A stretch of 37,402 bases of DNA from contig JAOTRV010000037.1 of assembly GCA_030247575.1 (NCBI GenBank), forward strand, positions 1-37,402. Reading direction: 5' to 3'. Numbering within the stretch: the stretch's first letter is position 1; each line of letters opens with the position of its first letter. The translations under genes were made by a program, and so were the position numbers. The notes beneath the pieces are model-generated. The model saw nothing but the letters and a program-made list of their open reading frames with translations. It had not been told where the DNA came from and did no database searches. The DNA is from Sulfuritalea sp. Lineage in GTDB: Bacteria > Pseudomonadota > Gammaproteobacteria > Burkholderiales > Rhodocyclaceae. Of this stretch, positions 28,894-37,058 are shown piece by piece.

Positions 28894-31602
28894 ATGAGTT
28901 TCCATTTCCTGCAAAGCCTGTTCAATCCGCAAAGCATTGCGGTGATCGGCGCCAGTGCGCGTCCGCAGCGGATCGGCAACGTGCTGATGCGCAACCTGCT
29001 TGCCGGCGGCTTCGGCGGCGTCATCATGCCGGTGAATCCGAAGCGCGAGGCCGTGGCCGGCGTGCTGACCTACCCGAATGTCGCCGCGCTGCCGCAGACG
29101 CCGGACCTGGCGATCATCTGCACGCCGGCGGCGACCGTTCCCGCGCTGCTCGAAGACCTCGGCCGCCGCGGCACCCGCGCCGCGATCATCATGGCGGGCT
29201 ATCTGGCGACCACCTTCGACGCCGACGGACGGCTGCTCGAGGCGGTGGTGCTCGAAACGGCGCGGCGCCATGGCATACGCCTGCTCGGCGGCAGCACGCT
29301 GGGCATCCTGGTGCCGAAGGCCGGCATCAACGCGACCTTTTCCCAGATGCGGGTGGAACCGGGCAAGCTCGGCTTCGTCTCGCAGTCCGATGCCGTCGGC
29401 ACCATGGTGCTCGACTGGGCGCTGCCGAAGAAGGTCGGCTTCTCGCACTTCGTTTCGCTGGGCGACGCACTGGACATCGGCTTCGGCGAAGTCCTCGATT
29501 TCCTCGCCAGCGATCCGGACACGCAGGCCATCCTGCTCTATATCGAATCGATCCGCGACCGCCGCAGCTTCATGGCCGCGGCGCGCGCCGCGGCGCGCAA
29601 CAAGCCGGTGGTCGCGATCAAGGCCGGCCGCGCGCCGCACCCCCGCCTGCCGGGCGGCGCGGAGCCGGCGACTCTCGGCATGTCCGGCCTGATCAGCAAC
29701 GACGATGTCTTCGACGCCGTGCTGCGCCGCGCCGGTATCCTGCGGGTCGAGCATCTCGACGAACTGTTCGGCGCCGTGGAAACCGTGGTGCGCTCGCGGC
29801 CGATCGGCGGCAGCCGCCTGGTGGCCATCAGCAACGGCGGCGGCGGCGGCATCATGGCCGAGGACAGCCTGTACCTCGGCGGCTACACGATGCCCGCGCT
29901 GGAGGAACAGACCGTGGCAAAGCTGCGCAAGGTCCTCCCGGCGAGCTGGGACGGCCGCAATCCGATCGACATCCGCGTCGATGCCAGCGCCGCGCGCTAC
30001 GAGGCGGTGCTCAAGGTGCTCTGCGAGGAGCGTGCGGCGAACGCGATACTCGTGATGCACACGCCGAATGCGCTCAGCAGCAGCAGCGAGATCGCGGAGA
30101 CCGTGATCAAGGCGGCGAAATCCATTACCTGCAACCTGCTGACCTGCTGGGTCGGCGACGAAAGCGTCGCCGCCGAACGCATGCGCTTCGTCGATGCCGG
30201 CATCCCCACCTTCTCCACGCCGGGACACGGCGCCCGGGCCTTCCTGCACATCGACAACCATCGCCTGGCGCGCGAACTGCTGATGCAGGTGCCGCCGTCG
30301 ATCTCCAGCGGCTTCACACCCGACGTCGATGGCGCGCGGCGGGTCGTGCGCGAAGCGCTGGACGCGGGCAGGACGCAGCTCACCGAAGCGGAATCGAAGG
30401 CGATTCTCTCCGCCTACGGCATTCCGGTCGTCGCCGCCCACGCCGCGGCGGACCCGCAGGAGGCGGCGCAAGTCGCGCAGCGCATCGGCTTGCCGGTGGC
30501 GCTGGCCGTCATGTCGCGCGACCTGCGGCGCAAGTGGGACATCGGCGGCGTCGCCATCAATCTGGAAACCGCGGAAGCCGTGGAAGCCGCCGCCCGCGGC
30601 ATGATCGAGCGGGCGCGGATCACCTGTCCCGAGGTGACCATCAGCGGCTTCAACCTGCAGTCCATGCTGCCGCGCGGCCATGCGCGGCAGCTGCTGGTCG
30701 GCGTCGCCACCGATCCGCTGTTCGGCCCGCTGATCATTTTCGGCGAGGGCGGCCGCGCGGCGGGAGTCTACCGCGACATGTCGGTGGGATTGCCGCCGCT
30801 GAACCTGCCGCTGGCGCAGGACCTGATCGGCCGCAGCCGCGCCGCGGCGCTGCTCGAAACCCACCGCGGCGATCCCGCGGCGGATCGCGAGGCCATCGCC
30901 CTGGTGCTGATGAAGGTCTCGCAGCTCCTGATCGACCTGCCGGAGATCGTCGAACTCGACATCAATCCGCTGTTCGCCGACGACAAGGGCGCGACGGCGG
31001 TCGATGCGCACATCCAATTGTCGGCCGTGCCGGCCGATGCGAATCGCTTCGCGATCCAGCCCTACCCGAAGGCCCTTGAGCAGGCGGCGACGCTGCGCAA
31101 CGGCCGCCCGGTGCTGTTCCGCCCGATCCGCCCGGAAGACGAAGCCGCGCACTATGTCTTTCTCTCGCACATGAGCGAACAGGACCTGGTCTATCGCTTC
31201 TTCCACTACGTCAAACATATCCCGCGCCGCGACATGGCGCGCCTGACGCAGATCGACTACGACCGCGAAATGGCCTTCATCGCCAGCGCCGCCGGCGAAG
31301 ACGGCGAAGCGGAAACCCTGGGCGTCGTGCGCATCGTCGCCGCGCCGGACAACGCCACCGCCGAATTCGCCATCGTCATCCGCTCCGACATGAAGGGCCA
31401 GGGGCTGGGCTCCCGGCTCATGCGCAAGATGATCGAGTACTCCCGCGAGCGCGGCATCCGCATTTTCTCCGGCGACGTGATGTACGACAACCAGCCGATG
31501 CTGGACCTGCTCAAGGGCCTCGGCTTCACCTTCGGCCGCAGCGAAGAGGCGGGCATCGTGCGCTGCACGCTCGACCTGCAGCCGGCGCCGGCGCAGCCGT
31601 AA
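28894..31602 (+). CDS. PatZ-like protein lysine acetyltransferase (acyl-CoA synthetase/ATP-grasp/GNAT fusion)
   Basis: The 902-residue protein has an NDP-forming acyl-CoA synthetase part: a CoA-binding Rossmann domain (FNPQSIAVIGASARPQRIGN, from 10), a succinyl-CoA-ligase-like domain (about 150-470), and an ATP-grasp domain (about 495-720). A C-terminal GNAT domain follows (about 736-895, with MKGQGLGSRLM at about 833). This is the architecture of Pat/PatZ/YfiQ, which uses acetyl-CoA to acetylate lysines of metabolic enzymes, classically acetyl-CoA synthetase. In such proteins the synthetase half is usually non-catalytic and regulatory. The long antisense frame opposite it has no family features. 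Confidence 0.9.
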   Translation: MSFHFLQSLFNPQSIAVIGASARPQRIGNVLMRNLLAGGFGGVIMPVNPKREAVAGVLTYPNVAALPQTPDLAIICTPAATVPALLEDLGRRGTRAAIIMAGYLATTFDADGRLLEAVVLETARRHGIRLLGGSTLGILVPKAGINATFSQMRVEPGKLGFVSQSDAVGTMVLDWALPKKVGFSHFVSLGDALDIGFGEVLDFLASDPDTQAILLYIESIRDRRSFMAAARAAARNKPVVAIKAGRAPHPRLPGGAEPATLGMSGLISNDDVFDAVLRRAGILRVEHLDELFGAVETVVRSRPIGGSRLVAISNGGGGGIMAEDSLYLGGYTMPALEEQTVAKLRKVLPASWDGRNPIDIRVDASAARYEAVLKVLCEERAANAILVMHTPNALSSSSEIAETVIKAAKSITCNLLTCWVGDESVAAERMRFVDAGIPTFSTPGHGARAFLHIDNHRLARELLMQVPPSISSGFTPDVDGARRVVREALDAGRTQLTEAESKAILSAYGIPVVAAHAAADPQEAAQVAQRIGLPVALAVMSRDLRRKWDIGGVAINLETAEAVEAAARGMIERARITCPEVTISGFNLQSMLPRGHARQLLVGVATDPLFGPLIIFGEGGRAAGVYRDMSVGLPPLNLPLAQDLIGRSRAAALLETHRGDPAADREAIALVLMKVSQLLIDLPEIVELDINPLFADDKGATAVDAHIQLSAVPADANRFAIQPYPKALEQAATLRNGRPVLFRPIRPEDEAAHYVFLSHMSEQDLVYRFFHYVKHIPRRDMARLTQIDYDREMAFIASAAGEDGEAETLGVVRIVAAPDNATAEFAIVIRSDMKGQGLGSRLMRKMIEYSRERGIRIFSGDVMYDNQPMLDLLKGLGFTFGRSEEAGIVRCTLDLQPAPAQP

Positions 31603-31673
31603 CGGCAACGGGCCGAATGGATGGCGATGTCCGATCCGTGACGGGTGCGGACACTTCGACCGGGCCGCGCTGA

Positions 31674-31679
31674 TAGAAT
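31674..31679 (+). promoter_or_regulatory. -10 box (TAGAAT) in front of the radical SAM region
   Basis: TAGAAT matches the -10 consensus in five of six positions and lies eight bases before ATG 31688. It is the likely promoter of the radical SAM transcript. No clear -35 box is visible. Confidence 0.45.
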
Positions 31680-31687
31680 GCGCCGCC

Positions 31688-31813
31688 ATGATCATCGCCT
31701 GCGTCATCCCGTATCGGGACCGGCATCAAAGCGTTCCGGGAATGCTCGGCAGGCAGCGGCGCTTTCGCCTCGTTGCCACGCCCAAGCACGCTCCACCGCC
31801 TTTCTTCTCCTAG
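31688..31813 (+). CDS. Possible 41-residue leader peptide before the radical SAM gene
   Basis: A short frame runs from ATG 31688, right behind the TAGAAT box, to TAG 31811-31813. Its product is basic, with one Cys and a Pro- and Phe-rich end (HAPPPFFS). It has no family I recognise. It could be a leader peptide, a substrate peptide of the radical SAM enzyme 63 nt downstream, or simply untranslated leader. The call rests only on position. Confidence 0.25.
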   Translation: MIIACVIPYRDRHQSVPGMLGRQRRFRLVATPKHAPPPFFS

Positions 31814-31876
31814 CAGTCAGCACGTGTGGCCGTCCGGTGCCACCCGGTTTCATGCCCTGTTATGCAGAAAGAATTC

Positions 31877-33055
31877 ATGCTCAACCAATCGATTGAATCG
31901 GCCGCGCCGCGGCAAGCGCCATCCCTTTCCGACCCGGATCCCATCGTCGGCGGCCGCGTCGAGCTGCAACTGCTGACCACCCTCAAGTGCAATCTCAAAT
32001 GCACCTATTGCTCGCTCGGCGTCGGCGACGTCCTCGGCTCGCAAACCGAGCTCGAATACGACATAGACCAGCTCGCGGCATTCGTCAGCCGCCATCTGCG
32101 CAACAAGGAGGTCTATGTCACCTTCTATGGCGGCGAACCGACACTGAATCTGGACATGATGCAAGCGGTGATGCGGCGCTTCCCCGAATTCCGCTATCAG
32201 CTGCAGACCAACGGCACGCTGCTGGACAATCTGCCCGACTGGATGCTGTCCCGCTTCTCGAACGTTCTGGTTTCGATCGACGGCGGCGAGACGACGACCG
32301 ATGGCTATCGCGGGCGCGGCATCTGGCGTCAGGTGGTCAAGAATGTCGGCAATGTCCGCAGCCGTGTCGCCGGCACCGTCACCGCTCGCGTCACCTGGGG
32401 CAATCCCGAAACCACGTTCGAGGAACTCGACGGACTCGCCTCCGCGACCAAAGCCTTCGACTACATCTACTGGCAGTTCGTCGCCGACGAGAAATACGGC
32501 GGCGACTCGATCGAGCAACGCAAGCAGGTGCTGGTGCGCCTGATCGACCGCTTCTTCGCCGCGACCGATACGCTCTACCCCTTCGTGCCGATAATGGGCA
32601 TTGTGCGCAACAAGGTATTGCCGACCCGGGCGCAGGAGCTCTATGCGGGGCTGACCCAATGCCGCGTTTCCACGCACCTGATCAACGTCATGCCGGACGG
32701 CAAGATCTTCCCCTGTCCCGACATGATGTACGCACCGCAGATGCAGATGGGCGAAATCCAGGGCAACTGGCTGACGAAGAGCCCGTTGCAACCTACCGGT
32801 GCCATGCCCTGTCAGCGGTGCGAAGCTTTTTCGTGGTGCCGGGGCAATTGCATGAAGAACCTCTACCTGGCCTACGTCAAGAACGACGAGCGCTACCGCC
32901 GCAACGTTGTCGAGCCCATCTGCGAGCTGGTCAAATTCATGGGCCGAGAAATCGATCGCCACGATCCGCATGCATGGTTCGCCAACGCCACCTTGCCCGT
33001 GCGGCGGCAGATCACCGACGCCGAGATTTACGAGTACGTCGAAATCATGCCGTGA
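31877..33055 (+). CDS. Radical SAM/SPASM domain protein
   Basis: The roughly 392-residue protein has the radical SAM cluster motif CNLKCTYC (Cys38, Cys42, Cys45 from ATG 31877), YGGEPTL as the GGE SAM-binding motif, and a C-terminal SPASM-like cysteine set. The set consists of Cys in LTQCRVSTHL, IFPCPDM and PCQRCEAFSWCRGNC, for auxiliary [4Fe-4S] clusters. Such enzymes modify peptides (RiPPs) or mature enzymes such as sulfatases and quinohemoprotein dehydrogenases. No sulfatase or obvious Cys-rich precursor is adjacent, so the substrate is unknown. ATG 31862 (MQKEF) is an alternative start. Confidence 0.85.
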   Translation: MLNQSIESAAPRQAPSLSDPDPIVGGRVELQLLTTLKCNLKCTYCSLGVGDVLGSQTELEYDIDQLAAFVSRHLRNKEVYVTFYGGEPTLNLDMMQAVMRRFPEFRYQLQTNGTLLDNLPDWMLSRFSNVLVSIDGGETTTDGYRGRGIWRQVVKNVGNVRSRVAGTVTARVTWGNPETTFEELDGLASATKAFDYIYWQFVADEKYGGDSIEQRKQVLVRLIDRFFAATDTLYPFVPIMGIVRNKVLPTRAQELYAGLTQCRVSTHLINVMPDGKIFPCPDMMYAPQMQMGEIQGNWLTKSPLQPTGAMPCQRCEAFSWCRGNCMKNLYLAYVKNDERYRRNVVEPICELVKFMGREIDRHDPHAWFANATLPVRRQITDAEIYEYVEIMP

Positions 33056-33092
33056 GCGGTGGCCGTGCCTTGACCCGAAACGACCATGAACC

Positions 33093-33172
33093 GTCATTCC
33101 GGGGCCGCGAAGCGGAACCCGGAATCCAGTGCCCTGGCTTAAAAACTGCTGGATTCCCGCGTTCGCGGGAAT
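33093..33172. repeat. Inverted intergenic repeat, dRS3-like
   Basis: ATTCCC-N8-GGGAAT (33153-33172) exactly fits the dRS3 pattern known from Neisseria. It forms the inner hairpin of a right arm starting CTGGATTCCC. A degenerate left arm at 33093-33129 starts GTCATTCC and ends GGAATCCAG in the opposite orientation. The rest of 33056-33278 shows no gene. Confidence 0.65.
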
Positions 33173-33278
33173 GCCGTCAAGGGGCAAGGAGCGGCCCCGG
33201 CCTTGATCGACCTATGTGACATTCGCGAGGCTCGGATCGCCACGCCTCCGACGGACTTCATTCCTCGCGATCACCGAT

Positions 33279-33423
33279 CTACCAAAGCGGCTCCCGCTCC
33301 GCGCTCGCCGAAATCTTGTGGATGGTGAGGTCGGTGCCGTTGAATTCGTCTTCCGCATCGAGGCGGATGCCGACGAAGGCTTTCAGCGCGCCATAGACCA
33401 GCAGGCCGCCGCCGAAGGCCATG
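33279..33423 (-). pseudogene. 3'-terminal fragment of an ammonium transporter gene (amt remnant)
   Basis: This 145-bp segment is 136/145 identical by eye and gap-free to 37059-37203, the 3' end of the amt gene at the window edge. It still encodes FGGGLLVYGALKAFVGIRL and the tail ending SASAEREPLW before TAG. Only two residues differ from the intact copy (Ile to Leu and Thr to Pro) and the other differences are silent. The match stops sharply at 33423, and the upstream sequence does not continue an Amt protein. It is therefore either a truncated paralogue or the displaced original 3' end left by an insertion. Confidence 0.85.
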
Positions 33424-33554
33424 ACGGTCCTGGTGGGGGTGCCGTGCGGGGTTGATTGTAGTCGCAGGGGTTGGATTCTTCGGCGGTTCGCCGGGGCGGG
33501 GCGGGAGGCGCAGTTTCGGGATGCGGGGTTGGCGTGGAAGGAGAAGCTGTGAAA

Positions 33555-33578
33555 AGTCGGCGCTGGCGGTACGGCGAT
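33555..33578 (+). repeat. Dispersed 24-bp repeat, copy G (before the orphan antitoxin)
   Basis: Begins AGTCGGCGCTGG and ends GGTACGGCGAT, differing from copy D only in the last two bases. It lies 66 bp before the CopG-like gene inside the amt-bounded segment. I see no gene in 33424-33644. Confidence 0.8.
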
Positions 33579-33611
33579 TCAGTCACTCGAAGCGATAGGG
33601 TCGATACTATG

Positions 33612-33623
33612 ATGTCAAGACAT
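33612..33623. promoter_or_regulatory. Inverted repeat operator candidate of the CopG-like gene
   Basis: ATGTC-AA-GACAT lies 21 bp before the start codon, just downstream of a TACTAT -10-like box (33605-33610). Ribbon-helix-helix antitoxins bind such short palindromes over their own promoter. Confidence 0.5.
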
Positions 33624-33644
33624 GACAGCGCGTTGGAGTTGGCC

Positions 33645-33869
33645 ATGACCACACAATCCGTCCGTTCCACCTTCTACCTTGAACCCGGCCTGCATCAGGC
33701 GCTGCGCCGCAAGGCGGCGACCGCACACCGCTCGATGTCGGAAATCGTGAACGATGCCGTTCGCGCGTTGCTTCGGGAAGACGAGGAAGACCTCGCCGCG
33801 TTTTCCGGTCGAGCGAAAGAAAAGTCCGTGAGTTACGAGCAGTTCCTGGCAAACTGGAATGCTCAGTGA
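33645..33869 (+). CDS. Ribbon-helix-helix (CopG/Arc-type) antitoxin, orphan
   Basis: The 74-residue protein begins MTTQSVRSTFYLEPGLHQALRRKAATAHRSMSEIVNDAVR. This is a ribbon-helix-helix DNA-binding domain typical of antitoxins paired with RelE/ParE toxins. A flexible acidic C-terminus (EDEEDLAAF ... SYEQFLANWNAQ) would wrap the toxin. ATG 33645 has GGAG seven bases upstream. The expected RelE/ParE toxin gene is absent: the next gene, 21 nt downstream, is the DUF2075 helicase. It may be a leftover antitoxin or may now regulate that gene. Confidence 0.82.
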   Translation: MTTQSVRSTFYLEPGLHQALRRKAATAHRSMSEIVNDAVRALLREDEEDLAAFSGRAKEKSVSYEQFLANWNAQ

Positions 33870-33890
33870 ATCGAGCGAGTCTGGAGCGTC

Positions 33891-35909
33891 ATGAGCGATG
33901 TTTCTAAAGTAAGCACAAATGCGATTCGCCGATGGATGTATGGCGAAGACCTGGATCGCTTCGATGAGCAGGACGAGACCTCCATACTCGGAGAGCTTCT
34001 CCAGAACTCTGCTGGCAACGTTGAGCTCACACAACGGTTGGCTTGGCGGGAAGAGATTCGCCTCCTACAATCCATCCAATTGCACAAGCAGGTTCGTAAG
34101 CGTGCCCGCATCTACTTTGAACTGGCCGTGCCTCGGCTAGGTCGCCGCGCCGACGTTGTACTGCTTGTTGCGAATGTATTGGTTATCGTGGAGTTCAAGG
34201 TTGGCGAGGCAAGTTTTAGCCAGTCCGCGCTTGATCAAGTATGGGACTACGCACTGGATTTCAAATACTTCCATGATGCGAGTCGCGATATCTGTGTGCT
34301 GCCTGTGCTTGTAGCCACGAACGCTAGCCCTCACGTCGTGAATATTGGTATCGAGGCCAGCGCGGATCGCATTGCGAAACCTGTATGCGCGGCACCCAGT
34401 CAGCTTGCAACAATCATTGATGCCGCATTGGCCTACTTCAGTGGCGCGCCAATTGAAGTAGAAGCCTGGGAACGGGGTCGCTATCTACCGACGCCAACCA
34501 TAGTCGAAGCTGCGCGCGAGCTATACGCGAGGCATACGGTGGAAAACATCTCGCGCTGTGATGCCGGTGCGCGCAATCTCGCTGGGACTAGGGAGCTCAT
34601 TGACAGAATTGTCGAGAAGTCACGGGATACGCGGCGCAAGTCGATCTGCTTTGTGACCGGAGTTCCGGGCGCCGGCAAGACACTAGTAGGTTTGGACGTG
34701 GCTACAAGGCACCTTGACCGAAAGAGCGAAACCTACAGTGTCTTTCTTTCGGGCAATGGCCCACTGGTGGCAGTGCTGCGTGAAGCGCTCGCGCGCGACA
34801 GCGTAGCGCGGGCAGGGCAAGACGGAAAAGTTATACGCAAAGGCGAAGCACGGAAGGAAGTGGAGACCTTTATTCAGAACGTTCACCACTTCCGTGACGA
34901 GTATCTGCGCGACACCGACGCGCCACCTGAGCACGTCGTGTTGTTCGACGAGGCCCAGCGTGCATGGGACATCGAGCAGACTTGCGCATTCATGCAACGG
35001 AAGAAGGGCCGGGCAGACTTCAATCAGTCTGAACCAGAGTTTTTGATCTCTTGCTTGGATCGCCACGAAGATTGGGCCGTTGTTGTGTGCCTTGTCGGTA
35101 GCGGGCAGGAAATCAATACAGGCGAGGCTGGCATCAGTGAATGGTTCGATGCGATTCTCAAGCGGTTCCATTCGTGGGACGTTTATCTTTCGCCGAAACT
35201 GACCGAGGCTGAGTTTCAGGGCGGAAGCGCCTTCGAGCAGGTTCTTGCTCGGCAGAACACTCGCGAAGACGCCGATCTGCATCTCGCAACATCAATGCGA
35301 TCGTTTCGTGCAGATTCGGTAAGCCGTTTCGTTAAGGAGGTTCTTGATCTCGAAATTGAATCTGCCAAAGAAACCCTGGCCGGTCTGGCAGATCGTTATC
35401 CCATCGTGCTCACCCGGAATCTGTCGCGCGCGAAGAACTGGCTGCGCTCAAGAGCGCGAGGGTCAGAGCGCTACGGTATTGTTGTGTCGTCGCAGGCCGA
35501 AAGACTGAAACCACACGCCATTGATGTGCGCGTGAAGACGGATCCCGTGAAGTGGTTTCTCGATGGAAAGGAAGATACGCGTTCCTCCTACTACCTCGAA
35601 GACGTAGCTACAGAGTTTCAGGTGCAGGGCTTGGAACTGGATTGGACATGTGTTGTGTGGGATGGTGATCTGCGGGTGGATAGCGGACACTGGGCACATC
35701 ATCAATTTCGAGGATCGCGCTGGAATCGCATCAATAAGGCGGCGCGCAAACGCTACCTTGAGAACGCCTACAGAGTGCTAATGACGCGAGCACGTCAAGG
35801 TATGGTGCTGGTAGTTCCAGAAGGTGACGATGGCGATCCGACGCGCTCGCGCGACTTTTACGATCCAACTTACCTTTACCTGAGATCGCTTGGGATTCAA
35901 GAGATATGA
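33891..35909 (+). CDS. PD-(D/E)XK nuclease-like/DUF2075 helicase-like fusion protein
   Basis: The 672-residue protein has an N-terminal segment RADVVLLVANVLVIVEFKVG (87-105), which fits a PD-(D/E)XK nuclease core with Asp88, Glu101 and Lys103. A superfamily-1-like P-loop ATPase of the DUF2075 family follows: Walker A GVPGAGKT (257-264), Walker B VVLFDEAQRAWD (349-360) and the C-terminal helicase motif NAYRVLMTRARQGMVLVVP (625-643). Its base composition is visibly A+T-richer than the flanks and its codon use less G/C-biased, which suggests transfer. A nuclease-helicase fusion next to a NERD protein suggests nucleic-acid restriction, but no function is established. Confidence 0.8.
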   Translation: MSDVSKVSTNAIRRWMYGEDLDRFDEQDETSILGELLQNSAGNVELTQRLAWREEIRLLQSIQLHKQVRKRARIYFELAVPRLGRRADVVLLVANVLVIVEFKVGEASFSQSALDQVWDYALDFKYFHDASRDICVLPVLVATNASPHVVNIGIEASADRIAKPVCAAPSQLATIIDAALAYFSGAPIEVEAWERGRYLPTPTIVEAARELYARHTVENISRCDAGARNLAGTRELIDRIVEKSRDTRRKSICFVTGVPGAGKTLVGLDVATRHLDRKSETYSVFLSGNGPLVAVLREALARDSVARAGQDGKVIRKGEARKEVETFIQNVHHFRDEYLRDTDAPPEHVVLFDEAQRAWDIEQTCAFMQRKKGRADFNQSEPEFLISCLDRHEDWAVVVCLVGSGQEINTGEAGISEWFDAILKRFHSWDVYLSPKLTEAEFQGGSAFEQVLARQNTREDADLHLATSMRSFRADSVSRFVKEVLDLEIESAKETLAGLADRYPIVLTRNLSRAKNWLRSRARGSERYGIVVSSQAERLKPHAIDVRVKTDPVKWFLDGKEDTRSSYYLEDVATEFQVQGLELDWTCVVWDGDLRVDSGHWAHHQFRGSRWNRINKAARKRYLENAYRVLMTRARQGMVLVVPEGDDGDPTRSRDFYDPTYLYLRSLGIQEI

Positions 35910-36083
35910 AAGTTGCCAATGATGTTCTTGGAATGGCATTCCACGATCGCGGTACCGTCACGCAGCCGGTTTGAGTTTGGAGTTACCCTAGTCCCTTTAA
36001 TCCTGTTCAGATTAGTTGTTTGGCGCGTCAATCATTGAGCATGGCGATAGAATCAATGTATTCCCAGTGCTCAAGGCCACCAC

Positions 36084-37043
36084 GTGATCTACAAAGAGCT
36101 TGATCCATTTCAGTCAGACGACAAGTTTGCGAAGGCTGGCCGTGCAGCTGAAGAACAGATGGCCTTTTACTTCAAGAGATTCTTTGGTGACGACCCAGAC
36201 ATTCTGGTTCTGAACGGGATTCGCCTTGAAGCCAATGGTGATGCGGCCCAAGTAGATCATCTGATCATTCATTCTCATGGTCTGGCTGTTGTGGAGAGCA
36301 AAAGCGTCCATGGAAAAATCCAGATCAAAGAGGATGGGCAATGGATCCGTTGGTACGCAAATCAGTCACGTGGCATGGCCTCTCCGATCACTCAGGCTAG
36401 ATTACAGGAGAAGTTCTTCCGATCGGTGCTGGGAAGAGCGGCGAAGAATGAAGACCTGTTTGCTCGACTCCCGATAGATCTGTTCGTTGCCATTTCCGAT
36501 CAGGGCGTAATTCTTTGGCCTCCATCTGGACTTGTTCCAGGAGTCTGTAAAGCCGATCAGATTCCCGACAAGATCATAGAAAGTCATCAGCGCAAGGTTA
36601 AGGCCGGGGGTAGCTTGGTCTTGTCGCCAGCGAATCGGGAAAAGATTGCGGCGTTTCTAGTGGCGAATAACGAGCCGCTTGTGAAGATGGCTACCGAAGT
36701 CGCGGAGCCAATCGCTGAATATAGTGTTCCCGTCGCGACGCCGGCTCCCTTAGCCATGGTACCCAAAGAAATATTTCCTCCGCCTGCCGGAAATACCTCA
36801 AAGGACTCAACTGATGTATCGGCCGTATGCAGGGCCTGCAAGAGTAGTAACTTATCTGTTCAGTACGGGAAGTTCGGCTACTACTTCAAGTGCGGCGACT
36901 GTGAGGGCAACACGCCAATCAAGCTGACGTGTTCGGTTGGACACAAGGAGCGGATACGCAAGGAAGGGGCTAAGTTCTACAGGGAGTGTGCCGACTGCAA
37001 GACAAGTAGTCTCTACTATGAGAATGCGGCAGCTTGCTCATAA
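36084..37043 (+). CDS. NERD-domain nuclease-like protein with two C-terminal zinc ribbons
   Basis: The 319-residue protein starts at GTG 36084. Its N-terminal NERD domain has GRAAEEQMAFYFKRFF, then QVDHLIIHSHGLAVVESKS with Asp58, Glu71 and Lys73 as a PD-(D/E)XK-type active site. After a Pro-rich linker (about 205-245) come two zinc-ribbon-like units: Cys249-X2-Cys252 with Cys270-X2-Cys273 (topoisomerase-type), and Cys283, His287, Cys302, Cys305. It follows the DUF2075 gene by 174 bp, in which I see no gene, and shares its lower G+C. It probably acts on DNA or RNA; the stop lies 15 bp from the amt stop. Confidence 0.8.
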   Translation: MIYKELDPFQSDDKFAKAGRAAEEQMAFYFKRFFGDDPDILVLNGIRLEANGDAAQVDHLIIHSHGLAVVESKSVHGKIQIKEDGQWIRWYANQSRGMASPITQARLQEKFFRSVLGRAAKNEDLFARLPIDLFVAISDQGVILWPPSGLVPGVCKADQIPDKIIESHQRKVKAGGSLVLSPANREKIAAFLVANNEPLVKMATEVAEPIAEYSVPVATPAPLAMVPKEIFPPPAGNTSKDSTDVSAVCRACKSSNLSVQYGKFGYYFKCGDCEGNTPIKLTCSVGHKERIRKEGAKFYRECADCKTSSLYYENAAACS

Positions 37044-37058
37044 AGTGTCGACCAACCA

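Noticed and set aside
28777-31707. Very long open frame (976 codons) on the minus strand opposite the PatZ-like gene
   Set aside because: It is a composition effect of G+C-rich codons; its translation is His/Arg/Asp-rich without any domain, while the plus-strand frame has four recognisable domains.
33383-33670. 95-codon minus-strand frame across the amt remnant junction
   Set aside because: It is not in the amt frame and its Pro/Thr/Ser-rich translation has no features; the amt-frame fragment explains the conserved part.
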